A stretch of DNA of 8,215 nt, taken from the NCBI RefSeq assembly GCF_938046015.1, contig NZ_CALIXW010000041.1:1-8215 (forward strand). Reading direction: 5' to 3'. The notes below the pieces were generated by a model. It was not told where the DNA came from and made no database searches. It saw only the letters and a list, made by a program, of their open reading frames with translations. The number at the start of each line of letters is the position of its first letter. Position 1 is the stretch's first letter. This document shows, piece by piece, positions 5,550 to 8,215 of the stretch. Source of the stretch: an uncultured Porphyromonas sp. GTDB lineage: Bacteria > Bacteroidota > Bacteroidia > Bacteroidales > Porphyromonadaceae. Made by a program: the position numbers and the translations under genes.

Positions 5550-5620
5550 GTGCCTTGCCTCGGAGCGCGCCTGCCGCCCATAGAACGAACTAACAAGCCA
5601 TACCCCTAAGTACCCGCCTC

Positions 5621-7039
5621 GTGACAACGACCTATAGCCCGCAGCCTGCCCCGCAGGCCGCCCCTAGCCCCTCGGCTGAGGAGCTCTGGCAGCAGAGCCT
5701 TCAGCTCCTCACTCAGCGCCTCGATGCGCAGACTATACAGCAGTGGTTCCAGCCGCTGCGTTGTGGGGGCTTCGGTACCGGGAGTGACGCGCAGGGTACC
5801 TTCCGCATCTTCTACCTCTACGCCCCCGATCGCACCTTCTGCCAGAGCCTGACGACGCACTACGCGCAGCCTCTGCTGGCGGTGCTGCGTGAGGTGATGG
5901 GTGCCGACATCGAGCCCGTGCTGGATATCGAGCCGCAGCCCGAGGTCGCGGCGGGGCAGGGGACGACGCAGCCCACACCGCCGCAGCTCTCGCCCAAGAT
6001 GCAGACCTACTCCTCGGCGCTGAGTGCTGCGCTGCGCTTCGAGACCTTCTTCGAGAGCGCGTGCAACCGCGAGGCGCTGCGCATCGCCGAGGCTACGGCG
6101 GCACGTCCCGGGCAGGAGGGCTTGAACTTCCTCTTTATCTACGGGCCCAGTGGGGTGGGGAAGACGCACCTATGCCAAGCGATAGGGCAGCGCGCCATGG
6201 AGCTGCATAGCTCGATGCGCGTGTGCTATGTGGCCTGCTCCAAGTTCCAGATGCAGTACATGCGCGACAGCCTCAACGGCCCTGGCCGCGGGCGCTTCAT
6301 CGACTTCTACCAGCAGATGGACATCCTCATCATCGACGATATACAGGGGCTCATCGGCAAGGAGAAGACGCAGCAGGCCTTCTTCGACATCTTCAATCAC
6401 CTGACGCTGCTGGGCAAGCAGATCATCGTCACCTCCGACGTCCCCCCGATTGATCTGCAGGGCATGGAGACGCGTATCCTGACGCGCATGCAGAGTGCGA
6501 TGATGCTCCACATTGACCGCCCCGACCTCGAGCTCCGACGCAAGATCCTCATGAGCCGCGTCGCCGAGAGCGGTGTACAGCTCGGCGAGGAGTGCATGGA
6601 GTTCATCGCCGAGAACATGAAGAGCAATATCCGCGAGATCGAGGGCGCCGCACGCACGCTCATCACGCGGGCACGCTACTCCGATCGCCCTGTGGATCTA
6701 GCGACGACGCGCGAGGTCGTCGGCAGCTCGGTCAATATCCAGCGGCTCGAGCTCACCCCCTCGCGCATCCTCGACTGCGTCTGCCGCGCCTACGCGATCG
6801 AGGCCGCGCAGCTCAAGGTCTCCTCGCGCAAGGCCGAGCTGGCCCTGCCCCGCCAGGTCGTCATGTACCTGGTGAAGAAGCATACCGACAGCTCCTACAA
6901 GGCTATCGCCAAGCTCCTCAACCGTAAGGATCACACGACGATCATGCACGGCGTCAAGAGCATCGAGGGCCGCCTCGAGATCGAGGCCGAGCTCCGCGAG
7001 CGCGTCCGTCAGATCGAGGCCGAGCTCCTCGGCCAGTAG
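5621..7039 (+). CDS. dnaA: Chromosomal replication initiator protein DnaA
   Basis: This 472-residue protein is an AAA+ ATPase that binds DnaA boxes and opens the origin. Domain I (about 20-100) starts with LWQQSLQLLTQRL and WFQPL. Domain II is a short Gln/Pro-rich linker (about 104-128). Domain III (about 135-370) has Walker A GPSGVGKTH (175-183), Walker B ILIIDD (235-240), sensor I IIVTSD (268-273) and sensor II with R338 in NIREIEGA. Domain IV (about 375-472) carries the DNA-binding signature RKDHTTIMHGVKSIE (435-449). The GTG at 5621 is the only usable start: an in-frame TAA lies at 5591 and there is no ATG between. Box VII reads ETRILTRMQSAMML, keeping the Arg (R289) but lacking the RFxWG found in E. 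coli and Bacillus DnaA. The gene is transcribed alone or with the lipoprotein gene 52 nt downstream. Confidence 0.96.
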   Translation: MTTTYSPQPAPQAAPSPSAEELWQQSLQLLTQRLDAQTIQQWFQPLRCGGFGTGSDAQGTFRIFYLYAPDRTFCQSLTTHYAQPLLAVLREVMGADIEPVLDIEPQPEVAAGQGTTQPTPPQLSPKMQTYSSALSAALRFETFFESACNREALRIAEATAARPGQEGLNFLFIYGPSGVGKTHLCQAIGQRAMELHSSMRVCYVACSKFQMQYMRDSLNGPGRGRFIDFYQQMDILIIDDIQGLIGKEKTQQAFFDIFNHLTLLGKQIIVTSDVPPIDLQGMETRILTRMQSAMMLHIDRPDLELRRKILMSRVAESGVQLGEECMEFIAENMKSNIREIEGAARTLITRARYSDRPVDLATTREVVGSSVNIQRLELTPSRILDCVCRAYAIEAAQLKVSSRKAELALPRQVVMYLVKKHTDSSYKAIAKLLNRKDHTTIMHGVKSIEGRLEIEAELRERVRQIEAELLGQ

Positions 7040-7050
7040 CCCAAGTTCAC

Positions 7051-7083
7051 CCATTATTAATCCATTATTAATCCATTATTAAT
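7051..7083. repeat. Three perfect 11-bp AT-rich tandem repeats
   Basis: CCATTATTAAT occurs three times without mismatch at 7051, 7062 and 7073. The array fills most of the 52-nt gap between the dnaA stop and the next start codon and ends 8 nt before that ATG. Exact short tandem repeats can gain or lose copies by slippage, so copy number may vary between strains. It may affect translation or transcription of the downstream lipoprotein gene. Confidence 0.9.
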
Positions 7084-7091
7084 CTAAGGAT

Positions 7092-7580
7092 ATGAAGCTA
7101 AGACAACTCCTCCAGGCGCTGCCCTTCGCGGCGCTCCTTGCGACCTCTGCGGCCGTAGTCACGCTGCCCTCCTGCAGCAGTAAGAACGATAGCCCTGTCC
7201 CCCCCGGGATCAACGGCGTGGAGCTGAAGTGTGAGTTCAGCATCGAGGCGGGCGCACCCGTCAACCTCTCGTGGCTGGCCTCGACGGGCGGCGATCCTAA
7301 TATATATAGGGACGGGAAGCTCGTCGCTCAGAGTTTCTACAATGAGGACAGCGCCGACAAGGCGATCAAGAAGCTGCAGACGACCTTCACCCATCGGGGG
7401 ATCGCCCTCGGCATCGGCCTTATCGCTAAGCGTACCGAGAGTGCGAATCAGCCTGCCGAGATCCCCGTCCGCCTCGTCGCGCGTCTCTATCGTCAGGGGA
7501 CGCTGGTGCAGACCTATGTGAAGGAGCTCAAGCTGACGGACTACTCCGTCTCCGACCAAGTCCAGCTCTCCGCCTTCTAG
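7092..7580 (+). CDS. Putative lipoprotein, function unknown
   Basis: This 162-residue protein is not recognised. The signal peptide has Lys2 and Arg4, a long hydrophobic stretch (9-25) and lipobox LPSC with Cys28, followed by a Ser/Lys/Asn/Asp linker. The mature domain (about 40-162) has many alternating hydrophobic residues, especially VRLVARLYRQGTLVQTYVKEL (126-146 region), which suggests a small beta-sandwich-like fold. One extra Cys (47) is present. It shows no clear similarity to the lipoprotein pair at 3527-4551. It follows dnaA by 52 nt across the 11-bp repeats and precedes a strong terminator, so it may be read from the dnaA transcript. Codon use is GC-rich like its neighbours, so recent transfer is not indicated. 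Confidence 0.82.
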   Translation: MKLRQLLQALPFAALLATSAAVVTLPSCSSKNDSPVPPGINGVELKCEFSIEAGAPVNLSWLASTGGDPNIYRDGKLVAQSFYNEDSADKAIKKLQTTFTHRGIALGIGLIAKRTESANQPAEIPVRLVARLYRQGTLVQTYVKELKLTDYSVSDQVQLSAF

Positions 7581-7630
7581 CGCCCCCTCCCCACGCGGGC
7601 TCCTTGCCCGCCACCCTCCTCCCCCTATAC

Positions 7631-7684
7631 CCCTGTCCCCAGGCTGCTGCTCCGCTGGAGCGCTGCCTGGGGACAGGGCTTTTT
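7631..7684 (+). terminator. Intrinsic terminator after the dnaA-lipoprotein unit
   Basis: A 14-bp stem, CCCTGTCCCCAGGC (7631-7644) with its exact complement at 7665-7678, encloses an inner stem GCTCC/GGAGC (7649-7653, 7657-7661). Five T residues follow (7680-7684). A small extra hairpin, GCGGGC/GCCCGC (7595-7611), precedes it. Confidence 0.9.
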
Positions 7685-7752
7685 ATCTGGATCTTTGCTG
7701 TGCGAGCGCTTCGACTTGCTTCAGCTTTTGCTTCGCCTGGTGTCTGCCGTCC

Positions 7753-7840
7753 GTGACCGCTGTCCCTCAGCGTCGTGAGGGATGTCAGTCAGAGCTCTGA
7801 GGGGCGTCAGTGGGGCGGCTGATGGATATGGGTGGGGGAG
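7753..7840. repeat. Tandem array of four 22-bp palindromic units (array B)
   Basis: Units start at 7753, 7775, 7797 and 7819, again exactly 22 bp apart. The first two match the second and third units of array A at 15 and 16 of 22 positions; the last two are more degenerate (TGAGGGGCGTCAG, TGATGGATATGGG). It begins 68 bp after a terminator, as array A begins 80 bp after one. Being near palindromic, the arrays can be aligned in either orientation. Confidence 0.7.
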
Positions 7841-8064
7841 GGTAGCCTTGTCTCTGTGGTAGCTGCTACCTATTATATAGGGGTGCGACGAATTATAAAC
7901 AAGCTCGCTCTTCTTGGCTCAGAGCTCTGCTGGCATGCTTCTCGTCGGCTTCTCTTTCCAGCCCCTCGCCGCGCCGCTAGCCTCGTGGAAGCGCCTCCCT
8001 CGCCTTGAATGCCTCTCTCTAATCCCCTTATCTAAGCGTACTTGCGTACGACTTTTGCGTTTGA
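7841..8064. other. Intergenic DNA with inverted repeats, no gene recognised
   Basis: No convincing coding frame was found. Adjacent short inverted repeats are GGTAGC-T-GCTACC (7858-7870) and CCTAT-TAT-ATAGG (7869-7881), lying in an AT-rich patch of otherwise GC-rich DNA. CGTAC-TTGC-GTACG (8037-8050) is a further small hairpin. A TTG at 7848 and TATTAT at 7871 could form a weak promoter, but nothing recognisable follows. Confidence 0.4.
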
Positions 8065-8097
8065 TTTGGATTGTATTCAGGAAATGCTCTATCTTTG
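8065..8097 (+). promoter_or_regulatory. Bacteroidota-type promoter pointing out of the window
   Basis: TTTG (8065-8068) is followed after 21 nt by TATCTTTG (8090-8097), an exact -7 box at the expected distance. The start would be near 8104. The remaining 110 nt hold only a 10-codon ORF (8124-8156), so this is probably the leader of a gene or RNA beyond the window end. Confidence 0.75.
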
Positions 8098-8215
8098 CAA
8101 CCGCAAACCGAGCGAGGGGCGCGATGAAAATGAGATACGATAGCGGGGCTAGCTGAGGCCTAAGTCGCAGCAAGACGCAGAGCAAAGGATCACCGCGCTG
8201 ATTTGGTGGTTTGGA

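Larger units (their letters stand above)
5205..5620. promoter_or_regulatory. dnaA upstream region: candidate replication origin and dnaA control region
   Basis: This non-coding stretch contains two perfect DnaA boxes (5272, 5541), one close match (5205), and weaker matches TGTGGGTAT (5296) and TGTGGAGAG (5358), all in the same orientation. Between them is an AT-rich patch (about 5395-5460) with seven T residues (5429-5435), unusual in this GC-rich DNA and a possible unwinding site. Origins are commonly next to dnaA. However, DnaA boxes in front of dnaA can also serve only for autorepression. Strand-composition data from the whole chromosome would be needed to decide. Confidence 0.55.

Noticed and set aside
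5606..6169. A 187-codon open frame on the - strand.
   Set aside because: It lies opposite dnaA, whose motifs are unmistakable. The product is Arg/Leu-rich, as expected for the reverse of GC-rich codons.
7690..7697. GATCTTTG, one base from a -7 promoter box.
   Set aside because: It lies just after a terminator with no -33 element and no gene or structured RNA downstream.
8124..8156. A 10-codon ORF after the promoter at 8065, as a possible leader peptide.
   Set aside because: It is too short to support, and no run of a single amino acid or adjacent attenuator is visible.
7919..8185. An 88-codon - strand frame near the window end.
   Set aside because: It crosses the well-formed promoter at 8065-8097 and has no recognisable features.

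Overview
The window looks like chromosomal DNA of a Bacteroidales bacterium, most likely a GC-rich Porphyromonas relative. The evidence is the S11-S4-RpoA-L17 gene order, A-rich start regions without Shine-Dalgarno motifs, several promoters of the Bacteroidota type (-7 box TAnnTTTG), and a run of small lipoprotein genes. The genus is an inference from memory of such genomes, not a search result. No phage, IS, CRISPR or tRNA gene was found. All confident protein genes are on the + strand.

Layout. Bases 1-2862 hold the end of the alpha operon: the last bases of what is probably rpsM, then rpsK, a structured 267-nt gap, rpsD, rpoA and rplQ, closed by a strong intrinsic terminator. Bases 2863-3526 are non-coding: four tandem 22-bp palindromic units, then a Bacteroidota promoter, about 190 nt able to fold into a closed multi-hairpin structure, and a 20-bp-stem terminator. 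The last three together look like an independent small RNA gene. Bases 3527-4551 encode two adjacent lipoproteins that appear to be diverged duplicates. Bases 4552-5620 hold a stem-loop, a promoter, a small Asn/Gln/Lys-rich gene split by an in-frame TAG, a terminator-like hairpin, and a region with DnaA boxes and AT-rich DNA in front of dnaA. Bases 5621-7039 are dnaA (GTG start). Three perfect 11-bp AT-rich repeats then separate dnaA from a third, unrelated lipoprotein gene (7092-7580). A strong terminator, a second four-unit 22-bp array, and a well-formed promoter pointing out of the window follow.

How it fits together. The left part makes ribosomal proteins and the RNA polymerase alpha subunit. 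The right part makes the replication initiator DnaA, and the DnaA boxes in front of it suggest autoregulation, an origin of replication, or both. The lipoproteins are unassigned. The points most worth attention are the candidate small RNA, the paired 22-bp arrays placed just after terminators, the TAG-split small gene, the long structured rpsK-rpsD gap, and the unusual Arg-finger neighbourhood in DnaA.
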